From Paguma larvata (Eukaryota; Chordata; Mammalia; Carnivora; Viverridae): a DNA stretch of 64,000 bases. The stretch spans positions 3,472,001 through 3,536,000 of the forward strand of contig CM057844.1 in the NCBI GenBank assembly GCA_030068075.1, given 5' to 3'. The notes beneath the pieces are model-generated. The model was not told the origin of the DNA. It worked only from the letters and a program-made list of their open reading frames with translations, and ran no database searches. How positions within the stretch are numbered: the stretch's first letter is position 1; each line of letters begins with the position of its first letter. A program made the position numbers and the translations under genes. Below are positions 34,545 through 45,694 of this stretch, one piece after another.

Positions 34545-35888
34545 TTTGGCTGGATGTGTTTTGGATTGTTTCTTGAAGTTGCCCTGGTAAGGAAAACAGA
34601 CTGACAGACCAGCAGAAAACAGAAATACTCAAACATACCGACAAATGGTGCAGACAAGCAGTTCACAATAGAAAAAAGAATAACAAATGACTCTCTGAGG
34701 ACAATGACCTGAAGTACCAGCTACACGTTAAGGACAGGGTATGTAGTGTGCTGGTGGCAGAGCATATATAGAAAGAATAATGACAGGTGTGGGGAGAAGA
34801 AGGAAATGGATTTTGCCCAGTTAGAGCGACTCAAGGGCTTAATCCAGACTGAGAGAAATCAGAATAAGAATGGGTGCAAGGGAAAAGGAATAGAGATCGA
34901 TGTCGTCTAGATGAACTTATGCGGCCTGGTTATTCCAGAAAGAGGGATAGGGAAGTACAGAAGAAGTTGCAGAACATGCTGTTGAGAGAATGGGTTAAAA
35001 AAAAATGTTTAAGCCAGTCAGTACCCTGGATAACCAGCTCAGGGATGGGGATCGGTAGGAATGAGAAAGGGAGGGATAAATTTAAAAAAGAAAAAATGAA
35101 TGGAGTTACTCCAGGCAGCAATCTCCACTTGGCATCAGTTGCTCCTGCTGATAGGTGGGGAGGGGGCGTGGTTTGATGTAGGCGGGATTCGCCTCCACTG
35201 CTGCAGGGATGGCTTTTGGGGTGACTTTCTGGCTTGTGAGACAACAATGACATCTCTCCAGTCCCTCGCCACCAGTCCTGAAGACTTTATTCTCCCCTTT
35301 ATTTCTGTTCTCTCTCCGCCACCAACGCCGGCCTAGTGCGATTCACTGGGTGGTAATGCGGCCATCTGCTACCCCGATTTCGCTGTAATTGTGCGGGGGT
35401 TAGAGGTGCTCCGCCAGCAGCGTTGCCTGGGGCTGCCTGGGTCCCCGCTGCCAGTCCCCCCGGTGTGCGCGTCCGAGTGGCTTGGGACGGGGTTGGCGCG
35501 GTCCTGGCAGCGCGCGGGTAGTGCTGCTGTTTGCCACTTCTTTTCAAAAGAAAAGAGATTGGGGCTGGATGGTAGTGATCTCACCCGCTCTGGCCCTCTC
35601 CTTCAGCTGTTGTTTGATCGGCACTTTCCCAGCTATCTCCGAAGACGCTCACCCTCCCCTCAGCTTAGCTTCCCGAGTTCGAGTTCGTTTTATCTGACCC
35701 AGATTAAACTCACGTTTTGGGTGGGCTGTGTCTGTTTTCGCCTTCATTCCTTGTAAGCTCTAGCACCTTTTCCCCCCGATTTTTGGAGTGGGGAGAGACT
35801 TTGGTTTCAGTCGTCCCCGTTTAAAGGGCAAGCGAAATATTGGAGCCCCCTACTCCTCCGCCATGTTGCCCCGAACCCGAACCTTTTC
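34545..35888 (-). promoter_or_regulatory. L1-B 5'UTR / internal promoter
   Basis: This 1.34-kb non-coding leader contains a CpG-rich block (about 35300-35560) and a YY1-like CCATGTTG site at 35861-35868 (sense CAACATGG) close to the 5' end. A sense CCAAT lies at about 35841. By family knowledge this region drives L1 transcription from its 5' end. Its 3' part is pyrimidine-rich in sense and ends in a splice acceptor (separate entry). On the opposite strand there are open frames over 100 codons in the CpG block, but none has an ATG start. Confidence 0.85.
34583..34605 (-). promoter_or_regulatory. Consensus 3' splice site in the L1-B 5'UTR
   Basis: In sense orientation GTCTGTTTTCCTTACCAG|GGCAAC is a strong acceptor: pyrimidine-rich tract, CAG, then G. 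The first exonic base is 34583. L1-A sequence matches L1-B exactly up to this base and differs beyond it, which is the basis for inferring use of this site. Confidence 0.8.
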
Positions 35889-35906
35889 CTGTTTTTGTTT
35901 TGTTTT
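35889..35906. repeat. Right flank TSD of L1-B
   Basis: CTGTTTTTGTTTTGTTTT, followed by AATGAAGG. In sense: CATT/AAAACAAAACAAAAACAG. Its match to 29485-29516 is imperfect because of GTTT expansion. Confidence 0.65.
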
Positions 35907-35934
35907 AATGAAGGCTGCCTCAAAATCCATTTTT

Positions 35935-36028
35935 CAAAATTATTTAAACTTTATTTAGTTCACATACAATGCATTATTGGTTTCAGGAGTAGAATTCAGT
36001 GATTCATCACTCACATAAATGAAGCCCT
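35935..36028 (-). mobile_element. Older L1 3'-end fragment
   Basis: TTATTTAGTTCACATACAAT, TTATTGGTTTCAGGAGTAGA and TTCAGTGATTCATCACTCAC match the reversed 3' terminus of an older carnivoran L1 subfamily. It lies about 30 bp right of the L1-B TSD. Confidence 0.7.
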
Positions 36029-36800
36029 CTGCTTCCTTTGCATCTAGGACCAAAATCTAGGATTCTCTGTCAGGCTCCGTGCTCGCAATTCTGTAACGAA
36101 TCTGCAATTCCATGATCCAACCCACACCTCTCACTGTGCCTTGTCCATTTATAAGGATGCAGCATGGAGCCCTGCTTCTTCATTTAGAAGACCCCAGAAC
36201 TAATGCTTATCCTCATATGGAGAGCAGCCCCCTGGGTGTCCTTGCTTTATGAGGTTTTCTTCTCTATAGGTTCTGAGAAGGTGACAGAACGGATTTCCAG
36301 AAGAATCTTCAGTTTTTCTTCCATCTGCAAAATCACAGTATTCAGACTGTAAGTCACTAGTGGCCCATATTTTCAGGTGATCTGCATGGTAACCATCTAA
36401 TTACATATAATTGGTGTCCCTGGGTTTGCTCAATATACTAAGCAGTTGTGTGACTGAATTGGTTACACTTTTTGCGTAGATGTGGGTTCTGGAAATTTTC
36501 AATATTTTTGAGTCATTCTCTTGCCTTGGAGCCTACACATTTTGAGAGGAAAACATTGAACAAATCAGGAAGTGCAACCGTTAGCACCTGATAGAGTTCT
36601 GCCGCCCATTTCAAGCATTCACGGGGATAAGTATTATCTGCTTCTAACATGTGGCATCGCTTTGCCATCAAAGCTTGTTTTCTCTTATGGTATTAATTTA
36701 ATAATGCCGTATTGACCTCATATTGGAAAAAGCGCAAGCTCTAGTTCGTCACATGGTAGTGACTGTCTTGTATTTTCATTACGGAATCCAATAGCAAATC
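36029..36800. other. Unique non-coding sequence
   Basis: No repeat or gene recognised. Confidence 0.45.
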
Positions 36801-36822
36801 TCACATATATGTGTGCATATAT

Positions 36823-36856
<34 letters not shown>

Positions 36857-36868
36857 TACATATATAGT
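36801..36868. repeat. (TA)n microsatellite
   Basis: CATATATGTGTGCATATATAT flows into about 14 TA repeats and TGCATACATATATAG. Likely variable and prone to cruciform extrusion. Confidence 0.95.
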
Positions 36869-36874
36869 CATAAC

Positions 36875-37017
36875 ATTTATTATTTTTTTGAAAAATATTT
36901 TTTAGTATAGTTGACTCTCAATGTTATATTAGTTTCAGGTGAACACTAATTTGAAAAGCTATATGCACCTCTGTGTTAATTGCAGCACTATTTACAATAG
37001 CCAAGACATGGAAGTCA
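36875..37017 (-). mobile_element. Small older L1 with 5' inversion
   Basis: 36875-36945 is the reversed 3' end of an older L1 (TATAGTTGACTCTCAATG, TTAGTTTCAGGTG). From about 36946 the text switches to L1 ORF2 in forward orientation (ACTAATTTGAAAAGCTATAT, TTGCAGCACTATTTACAATAG). Opposite orientation of adjoining parts of one L1 is the mark of twin priming. A SINEC then inserted at its right edge. Confidence 0.75.
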
Positions 37018-37035
37018 TCAAATCTACTTTATATT

Positions 37036-37253
37036 TTTTTAAATTTTTTTAATGTTTTTATTTTTTTTTGAGACAGAGAGAGACAGAGCACAAGTGGGGG
37101 AGGGGCAGAGAGAGAGGGAGACACAGAATCTGAAGCAGGCTCCAGGCTCCGAGCTGTCAGCACAGAGCCCGACGCGGGGCTCAAACTCACAGACCGCGAG
37201 ATCATGACCTGAGCCAAAGTCGGACGCTCAACCGACTGAGCCACCCAGGCGCC
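37036..37253 (-). mobile_element. SINEC, nearly complete
   Basis: The reverse complement begins GCGCCTGGGTGGCTCAGTCG (tRNA-like head with A box), followed by GGTCATGATCTCGCGGTC (B-box region), a CT/GA-rich tract and an A-rich tail. The TSD TCAAATC(T/C)ACTTTATATT occupies 37018-37035 and 37254-37271 with one mismatch. The felid-type body supports the organism call. Confidence 0.95.
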
Positions 37254-37599
37254 TCAAATCCACTTTATATTAATGATGTGTCTGTGTGTGCATGTACATA
37301 ATGAATGATACCATGTATTATAGTTGTGTGGTTAAGAAGACCATGTAGTGGTGGAGAAAAGAGGCAAAATTATAAGTATGGAGTTCTTACCATGATCTAA
37401 GGCAGAATATTTCGCTTCTATATCTTCTGGCAATTTTCATGCAACATAAAAATATGAATAAAAATCAGTTAGATAGTGTTTTCAACACTTCTTCTCCAAA
37501 TTGACAAGGTTACTCATGAGATGCTTTGATAGCCTTTACATGGAATGGGACAGATATTCTTGGCTAGCAAACAGAAGCAAGGGCAGTGTGTCAGAAAGG

Positions 37600-37745
37600 A
37601 AAGTGTTCTGCTTAACCACCAGAAGAATGGAGTCCAAACCTCTTCATTGCCCCTGACTATCTGTGTGATTTGAGGCAAATTAATTCTCCCAAACCACTTT
37701 TCCTTTATCTGCAAAATAAGATAAAATATATCCTTGTCCTGGAAC
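37600..37745 (+). mobile_element. MIR-like fragment
   Basis: GAATGGAGTCCAAACCTC, ACTATCTGTGTGATTTGAGGC, CTTTATCTGCAAAATAAG and CTACTGTAAGGGCTGAAG follow MIR order. Confidence 0.6.
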
Positions 37746-38635
37746 TACTGTAAGGGCTGAAGTCAGAATTTCACAATTACCTTTCCCATATATGGAGAGA
37801 GAATTGTTGAAATTAGAGGAGATTTCAGATGGCTTCTTCTAAAAATAATTTTGCAATAGCTTCATCTTCTGAATGCCGTAGTCCCTCATAGGGTGATGAC
37901 AAGGAACGGATGACAGTGTGGATATTGTGGAGCTGAAATGTCTCAACGAAAAGTCTCTCATGACTTTCCTACTTTTGCAATCTCTACCCAAGGACAACTA
38001 TTCATCATCAGACCCTATGCCTGTTTTTTAATCTCTTTGGAATTAAAACAAATATAGTTAGTATTGTGATTTACGGTCAGAACTCTTGAGTAGAAATAGG
38101 AGAAAGCCCCATGGGGAGCTTTGGGAATAAATTAATGGGGACTGGTCATCAGGATATGGAGACTCTTGGAACCATCCACAAGAGTACCCTTGGGTCTCTG
38201 GACCACATTAACCATAGTGCAGAGCATTGATGGGAGCCCAGGACATCTTCTCTGTGGCTCTCACCAATGCTTCCCTCCAATGGCTGCTGATTCTACTATC
38301 TGTTGCAGATAAGCCTTTGGTTTCCCACTCTGCAATTGAGAGAAACTTTCTTTGCAGTGTTTTACAGGTAAAGTCTTTCTTTGCAATGTTTTATAGGTAA
38401 AGTAGCCCTGCAAAGGGGCAGCCAGTCAAAGGTGCGCTGACCCCTCCCAATTCTACTGGATGTGTCAGGTATTTCTGCCTGGTCCAAACAGTGTAGGTGA
38501 TAAGGAGGGGAGGATCTTGTTTATAAACATAGCTGCTCCCACTGTAACTGTGGTTGAAGATCTGGGATGTGTAGTTTGACTCTAGAACTCTACTCTCCCT
38601 ACCAGGAGTAGAGATGTGCCATGCATGTTATGTCT

Positions 38636-38752
38636 GAGAAAGGAAAAGGGGGAAGAGTGGGAGGGGAAGACAAGGAAGGAGAAAGAGGTAAGGAAAAAAG
38701 GAAGCAAGAAGAAAAGAGAGAAGACAGAAAGAAAGGAGGAAAAGACCTTCTG
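38636..38752 (+). repeat. Polypurine tract
   Basis: About 117 bases almost entirely A and G (GGAAAAGGGGGAAGAGTGGG, then AAGGAAAAAAGGAAGC…), with only scattered pyrimidines. Such tracts can form intramolecular triplexes. No element is assigned. Confidence 0.85.
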
Positions 38753-39373
38753 AGATTGTTGCAATTTGTCATTACAAAGCAGAGCCCCACATTCAGCACT
38801 AAGATAAGAAGAGTTTAGGCTTTGTAGCTCACCACCACCTGTATTGGTGTTAACTTTTTTTCATACCGAAGTTTATTTGCTGTCCCAAATAAACTGAAGT
38901 CACTACCTCAAATGACACGAGAAATCACAATTTGATTTTTCCAATAAAGAAAATGTTTTTGTTAACCCACAAACTTAAAAGGATTTTCACCAGCCTTCAG
39001 TTTGCTATGTACAAACTGCACAGTTTAATATATACAGAAAGCTAAGGTTTGCCATGTAGGCATGTTCTTTGTGTGGAAGAGAGTGAAGTTCTTTTCATCA
39101 TTAAGGAGAAAGATGTAATTTTGTTCATATAGTTACAGTAGACTGCATGCTGGAACTCAGTAGAAAATTATAATTTTGGGAAAAGCGAAAGAGTATAAAT
39201 TTTGGATAATAATAAATAGAAGGTGTAAAATATAAAATCATATTTTTAAGAATTGCATGGTACATAGTAAACAGAAAATTAAGCTCCATATCATACTTGC
39301 AGTATTTGAAAAGCAAGCAAGCCGTAATATAGAGTAAAACTGAATAATTTTTCACTGAATGTAATATGTATTT

Positions 39374-39663
39374 TCAAGCATGCATTTTTTTATTTTTTAA
39401 ATAATTTATTGTCAAATTGGTTTCCATATAACACCCAGTGCTCATCCCAACAAATGCCCTCCTCTGTGCCCGTCACCCACTCTCCCCCCTCCCACATCCC
39501 TCTCACCTCTCAGTTTGTTCTTAGTCTTTGAGAGTCTCTTATGTTTTGTCTCCCTCCCTCTCTGTGTTTTTTTTCTTTTCCTCTCTTTCTCTTTCCCAAG
39601 GTTTTCTGCTAAGTCTCTCAAAATCCACCTATGTGTGGAAACATATGGTGTCAAGCATGTATT
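39374..39663 (-). mobile_element. L1 3'-end insertion, 5' truncated, with TSD
   Basis: The inserted L1 spans about 39387-39650 and contains the 3'UTR and tail in reverse. TSD TCAAGCATG(C/T)ATT occupies 39374-39386 and 39651-39663. In sense the target is TT/AATACATG. Confidence 0.92.
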
Positions 39664-40979
39664 AAGGCTATTTACGGAGCAATTATATCACTTTGCCCAG
39701 TTTTATTGATTAAGTCAATTATATAGAATTGTTTAGGAAAAAAAAAAAGAAGAAGGAACAAGCCCAAATTGGAGTCATTTGCTCCCCAGGACAGCAAACT
39801 AAGACTTAATTATGGTTTCAACATAACCTAGACATGTGACCTTTTAAGTCACTCTAAAATCTCCTGGTTAGCCCAGTGAAGTCTTCTATATGGTTAAAAC
39901 CCTGCTTCCTTTCCCCCTCGAAAAGACAATCTGGCCTGAAACAATCCTTTCTTTTCTTTGCCAATAATTTCTTGCCCCAACCTCCTTTTTATAAAAATCT
40001 ACTATTTTGTACAAATAGAGCATCTCTCTACTTGATGGATTGGATGACAATTTGTGAATCACTTCATAAAGCCAATGATATCTTCAAATATATTCAGTTG
40101 AACTTCGTTTTTCAACAATATTTTTATTAAATCCTAATGAATACTTTCTAGTTGTTTCTCTGAATGTTCTGACTCACATGTGAGTATGGATATATGTTTT
40201 TATTCAGGCTTTATCTCTCCACATAGAAGATGAGATGGCAGTCTATAAATCTCATTCTCTGAGATGCTTTGAGAAAAACCCAGTTACCTTTAAGACACCC
40301 CTGTGCTGCTATGGAAACTCTATATAACAAATTCATTATCAGAAATGAAACGGAACATTAATGGTGAAGCTGGATTGTGCTCACTACTGCTGATCCACTT
40401 CTTTCCATGAAAGTATCAGCCAAGTGTGTGCTTGCGTGTGTGTGTGCATGTGTGTATCTCACAAGGTTTGAGGTATTTTGTCCCAAAATAGTCCTTAATC
40501 TTGAACTTTAGACAGCCCCAAAAGAGACTTGGAGCAGGGATGGTACAGACCTCCATCTCAAGGGAAATGGTTGATGAGTACAGACAGGTCTATGTTTCAA
40601 CTGATGGCCAACAAACCACAGCTTGATTAATCCCATCAGCCCCACCAAACAAGAAATGAAACAGCGTGGTGGTATCTAGAGTGTACAGGGACCAGGACTA
40701 GCCAGAAATGTTGCTGTGTTCTCCCTACTCCTGGAGACGTGAGGGCTTGTATAGAAACCCTGTAGCTAACCACTGTTGCTCCAGAGCTACCAGGATTACC
40801 ATGCTCAGCATCTTCACCCATTCTATTTTGGATTTTCCATGTGGATGTTCTCAATCTTACCAGGGAATCCCAGAGTGAGTTATACTTCTAAATCCCTGCA
40901 GACCCAAAGAGGGAAAATGCAATTGTCTTCTCTCAGTCAAAATATCTTATGAATTTATGAGTGGTCTACTGTATAATAT

Positions 40980-41145
40980 TGTCCACCCACCTTACCAACT
41001 CCTTGTACAACATCCCTGTGAAGTAGATGCTATTATGTCCATATTGCAGAATCCAAAATGGAAGTTAATGGAAGTGTAGTAATTTGTCAACAGTTCTAGC
41101 TAATAAATAGTAGAACCAGGATTGAACTCAAATCCATCTGTATTC
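40980..41145 (-). mobile_element. MIR fragment
   Basis: TACAACATCCCTGTGAAGTAG, ATGCTATTATGTCCATATTG, AATTTGTCAACAGTTCTAGC and AGTAGAACCAGGATTGAAC match reverse MIR blocks in order. One of the clearer MIRs here. Confidence 0.7.
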
Positions 41146-42189
41146 ATAGTTTGTTTTTTTCTCACTATGCCCTATTTTATATAAATATGTTGAATGTATA
41201 TTCATCTTAATGAAATAAATTTTGTATTTCAGGGGCTTGAATCTGGTTTCAGTTAAAAATTTATTGGTAATATTTATTTATAATATAAAGCACATGGCAC
41301 CATAGGTCATAAAAACAGGAATATCACAACTGTATTAATTTGAGATTGTAGTGATTGAGATACTTAATTCTGTCACCAGGGAAAACCCATAATCAAATTT
41401 TAATCCAACTGTCTGTCGCTTTCTTAGAATATTTTTTTAAATAAGTTTTACTAAGGCCAAATTTTGAGTAAAGTCAAATATGGTTCTGTAATAATTTGAA
41501 TTTCCTGTTGTATATCTGTTCTGTTCAATTGGCTACCTATCAATTCCATTTATATTAGGAACTCCGCCCTTACCTCATCTGACTCTAGTATCCTGTTCCT
41601 AACTGTTTCTTATTGGTTTTTCCTTCCTTACTGAGTTTTTTCTCCGTGGTTATGGTTAGATCTACATCATTAATGGCCAGTTTCCAACAATCTTAGTTCG
41701 TTTTCAATTATCTTGGATAAATAGTCTTTCAACAAAAGAATGGGAAAATTAATTTTTCTAAATGAGCATACCCAATGATTTTGATTAGTCATTCATGCTT
41801 TAGTCGAAATAAACCTTTATCATTTCTTTTAACACATTTGCTTTTTTAAGTAAATTCAAGGTTAAGGAAGATGCATGAAAGAGAGTATGGGCATTGATAT
41901 AATTCATAAATTCGCATCAGCCAGATATGGATAATAATCTCTTGGAGAGGGCCTAATTTTTAGTTTTCATGTGGTCCTTCTCTGTTGTCAGCACTGCTTT
42001 GGGTTTAATGGGCTTGATCAACTGTTTCTCCTCTGGTCCTTGGGGGAAAATGATGGGAGGTATAAAAAGGCTTCCTGATCTCCACTATGTCCTGCCCTCT
42101 CATAATGTTATGGTTTTGAGTGTCAGATATGTATGCACATGCACTCATCTCTGTTCTGTTATGGGGCATCCTTTCTTTGCCACTGGTCC

Positions 42190-42290
42190 TCATATTCCTT
42201 ATCTGTCAAATGAAAAGTCAATGGCAGCCTTCCTGGCATGCTGTGAGGATGACATGAAGTGAGGTGCCGAATGACCTCCAGGCATAATGT
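42190..42290 (+). mobile_element. MIR-like fragment
   Basis: CATATTCCTTATCTGTCAAATG and GCATGCTGTGAGGATGACATG correspond to the MIR blocks CTCATCTGTAAAATG and GGTTGTTGTGAGGATTAAATG. Confidence 0.55.
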
Positions 42291-42738
42291 GGGTTTCTCC
42301 CTTTCACTTAGGGCTTCATCACAACCTCTGAAGAGACCTACCCCACTCGGTTAAGAATCAGCAGAGAAACAGGACACTTGTTCAAATCCAAGCAAATGAG
42401 CTGTGGAAGGGCATTTTCTCACTTCCCTATTGATCATCTTATATGATTACATTTGAAACAACTCTTTTGATAACAGTGACTGACTTCTGTGTCATCTTAG
42501 GAAAGCCACTCATTGCCTTTAACGGAAATATCTTCATCCATTGACTGAGAATATCAAGCAGCCCCTTTAATCTTTGCTTATTCAGAGATTCTGAATTATT
42601 GGTAAAGTATGAAGCAAGTAAGCAAAAAAAGACTTGTTGGATGTTCATTACAGTATTTTCAGTAGAAAACTATGAAAATAACTTAAACGATTGGTAAATT
42701 GTTACAAGTTCATGATGGAATATTGAACATTTCTTAAA

Positions 42739-43185
42739 ATCATATATAATCAACTGATGAATGGATGAAGAAGATGGGGTGTATATATATATACAATGGA
42801 ATATTATGTGGCAATGAGAGAGAATGAAATCTGGCCATGTGTAGCAACTTGGATGGAACTAGAGGGTATTATGCTAAGTGAAACAAGTCATTCAGAGAAA
42901 GACAGATACCATATGTTTCCACACATAGGTGGACTTTGAGAGATTTAACAGAAAACCAGGGGGTAGGAGAAGAGGGGGAAAGAAAAAAGACACAGAGAGG
43001 GAGGGAGACAAAACATAAGAGACTCTTAAATACTAAGAACAAACCGAGGGCTGAGGAGGGTATGGGAGGGGGGAGGGTGGGTGACAGGCACTGAGCAGGG
43101 CACAGGTTGGGATGAGCACTGGCTGTTGTTGTATGGAAACCAACTTAAAAAAAAAGTTTTTTTAAAAAAAGATCATATATAATCA
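42739..43185 (+). mobile_element. L1 3'-end insertion in plus orientation
   Basis: The L1 (42753-43171) starts at ORF2 sequence encoding the EYY/MRENEIW-like C-terminus, then GGCCATGTGTAGCAACTTGG, a purine-rich 3'UTR and an A-rich tail. TSD ATCATATATAATCA occupies 42739-42752 and 43172-43185, perfect over 14 bp. The insertion site reads TT/AAAATCAT. The tail contains A9, G, T7, A7, an inverted A/T structure. Confidence 0.93.
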
Positions 43186-45694
43186 TACTATGTAAAAATA
43201 TTCAATAAGCATCTTTACCATTGTTAACCAAAATAAACCAGTTTAATAAAACACTATAAATGATTTGATTCCTAATTCTGTATGTACAATTGTGGATAAA
43301 GAAATAGAAGTGAGGAAATAGATATAAATAATTTAGGAAGAATTGTAAGAATACACATCAGAATATCAAAATATTGGATGTTATGATTGCCAGGTAGTAA
43401 GGATTGAGTGTTTTAATTATTATTTTGGATTTTTAGGTATTCCTTAATTTTTTTTTACAGTGAATATATATTCTAGCACACAAACATGTCATTTAAAGAT
43501 ACATAGAAAAAAATGGTAGTCACAAGCCATTAAGGATTTGTTTAGTTTATTTCACACATCAGCCTTAATTATTTGGTTACATCAAAGTCATGCCCTTGTG
43601 CCAGAGAGCTAAGTGAATTCATTGAAGTTGGAGGAAAAGATCCCCTTATCAGTCAGAGCCTTATTCAGCCACATAAAGACAAGAGCACCTTTCTGGAGCC
43701 CAAATGTGGCTCCTAAATGTTGACGTTCTGAAATCCATAGCTTTTCCCTCCACTAATGATAAAGAATACAGAAACTCAGATAGTCTCACCCTGAAGTTTT
43801 AGAGCAGAAAACTCAAATGCGTGTTCCCATCACTAACACGCCATCACATTTTATTGAAAATGAACTGCGTATGCCTCTTTTTCACATTTAAGCAGTTCCT
43901 ATTGGCTATACTTCTGTGATGGTCTCAGACTTGTTTCTAGATCTTTCCTTGGTTCCTCTGCTCCTCCCTTTCACTGAATATGACGTAGTTCCAAGTTTTA
44001 CCTATCTCCATTTGCCCCAAGTCTTTAGACAACTGCAAGTCCCACTGGAGAGTTACCCACCTTGAGGACTTTGCCACCGCTCTGACTCCATCCCGGTTTT
44101 GACTTCAGCAATCACTTGGCATCTATGAGCTCCTTGTCGTCAATTTCCCTCCAAGTGGAAGGACACTGCCTTATCAGAATAAGGTTTCTTTGAGCTTTTG
44201 AACCTTGGTATACAGCACAAGGATGTCTGATTTCAGGTGTCAGTTTGGCATTTGCTGGGGGCCTAAAGCCCTCTGCCAGACATCCCCCACCAGAATGGAG
44301 TATTAACTGGACAGGCAATGAATGGTCACAGGCATTTCTGGACTGCAGCTGGAAATGTGTTAGAAAACAGTGGGACTTTAAGGCCATAAGTGAATATGGC
44401 CCCTGATATATAACTGGGGGGCGAGTCAATGTGAACAGTTCAATGTTGTGTACTTTTACATTTTACACTACATGCAACATTATAAATCTATGACAATGAT
44501 CATCATCTGCTTCAGCCCCAAAATTAGTAGTCCCACTTGAAGCATGACTCACTGGGTCAATGCCATGCCACTCTGTTAAACCCCTTCTAATTATGAGCAA
44601 AGCTGGCATCTATTCAAAGACCTTGAGAATTCATAACTGTAGTTGGACCAACCCCAAGCCACACTGGCTCCGAGCTTTCAAAGGGTCTTTTGTGCAGTAC
44701 CTCACTGTGCCATTAGAGGTCAGCAGTAGTCAGCACCCTGAGAGGCTGCTCCCCCACTTGATTAAAATTTTTAAGTCTAGAACATTCTTCAGAAAAATAT
44801 TTCTCTGGTTTTAGTGTCCTCACCTATAGCACTAGCAGGGCTATTGGTAACTTTACTTTTCCTGAGATTTACCTCTCAGGTTTGCTTATAAGAAAATACA
44901 TTCAGGAACCTAACAATCTATTAAGATACCAGGTTTTCATCAAGGGACACATTGGTGCTGATAAGAGAAATTGTGTCCAAAAGGGCGCAACATCTGGATA
45001 GCTGATATTCAGAAGAGGAGCCTGACCATAAAACCCATAAAGCAATACTAATCTGAAACGAGGGTGTGAGCCATAACTTAAATACCTCATGGACCACCTG
45101 TAACATAGACTACTCAATATCCATGGAAATAATTTTAAAAGGAAGCCATAAATGTGTTGACAAGAGATGAGCATGCTATATTATTGGGGAGAAAAACAGT
45201 TTCATGAGAGTCTGTAAAGTATGATCTCATTATGTATATAATATATATACGATGTTGTTCTATGCTTCCATGTGGTTCAGATGTAGGGTAACTGTGCATC
45301 CCTCTCATTAGGGTTTCCCTTTTAGATCACAGAGGGACCATTAGCTTTCTGATGACTCCTTGTGACTGCCAGGGGACCCCAACTTCTTCCCATTCCCTGG
45401 ATAACAAGCCATGCTTCTGCTGTGGCTCCACTCATGAGGGATTCTGGTGGTTCTCTAATTTGTCTCCCCAGCCAGAGTGCTAGAAACTCCAGACCAGGGA
45501 ACGAGTCCCCTCTGTGACTGTGTCTCCAGCACCTACTACAGCTGCTGACACTGGTGAGCAACTTAATGGAGTAGGCTGAAGGGAAAAGGAATACAGGGCC
45601 ATGTGCGGAAGTTCAGTTGCCTACACCAGTTTGGAGTGTGAGCCCGCGGGGCAACTGCTAGTGGGGGCAGCCCCCCTTCATGACCCTGTGGGAT
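43186..45694. other. Unique non-coding sequence
   Basis: No repeat or gene recognised except a short TA-rich run near 45235. Open frames of 90-105 codons on the minus strand (44112-44429, 44902-45174) have no recognisable domain. Confidence 0.4.

Larger units (their letters stand above)
29517..35888 (-). mobile_element. L1-B: full-length LINE-1 (6.4 kb)
   Basis: Reading the minus strand: a 1.34-kb 5'UTR, ORF1, ORF2, a purine-rich 3'UTR and an A-rich tail. The 5' end carries CAACATGGCGGAGGAGTAGG, the YY1-type start usual for mammalian L1, so it is essentially complete. ORF1 is open for 240 codons and ORF2 for 677 codons before stops. Apart from those stops it is the best-preserved L1 in the window. 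It is collinear with L1-A from position 34583 leftward. It lies in the same orientation as L1-A about 14 kb away, with different flanks and a different 5' end, so the two are separate insertions rather than a tandem duplication. Confidence 0.95.
37272..39373. other. Unique non-coding sequence with a MIR patch and a purine tract
   Basis: A MIR-like patch lies near 37.6 kb and a 120-bp polypurine tract at 38.64 kb. At 38350-38400 a block of about 40 bp (TTTCTTTGCAGTGTTTTACA…) is tandemly duplicated with small changes. No gene recognised. Confidence 0.45.
39664..42738. other. Mostly unique sequence with MIR fragments
   Basis: MIR-like patches are listed at 40.98 and 42.19 kb. A short (TG)n run lies at 40430-40455. 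No gene recognised. Confidence 0.45.

Noticed and set aside
35391..35756. 121-codon open frame antisense to the L1-B 5'UTR, reminiscent of primate L1 ORF0
   Set aside because: It has no ATG (the frame starts at GTG, a nested one at TTG), and the openness fits the high GC of the block. No evidence that it is translated.
9814..35906. L1-A and L1-B as a segmental duplication of one locus
   Set aside because: The flanking sequences, TSDs, 5' ends and lengths all differ, so they are two insertions. Local gene conversion is still possible.
43147..43171. A9-G-T7-A7 run as a functional hairpin or terminator
   Set aside because: It is the tail of the L1 insertion at 42753; the T run is probably L1 tail heterogeneity.
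44112..45174. Minus-strand frames of 90-105 codons
   Set aside because: No recognisable motif and no conserved-looking start; expected by chance in 64 kb.
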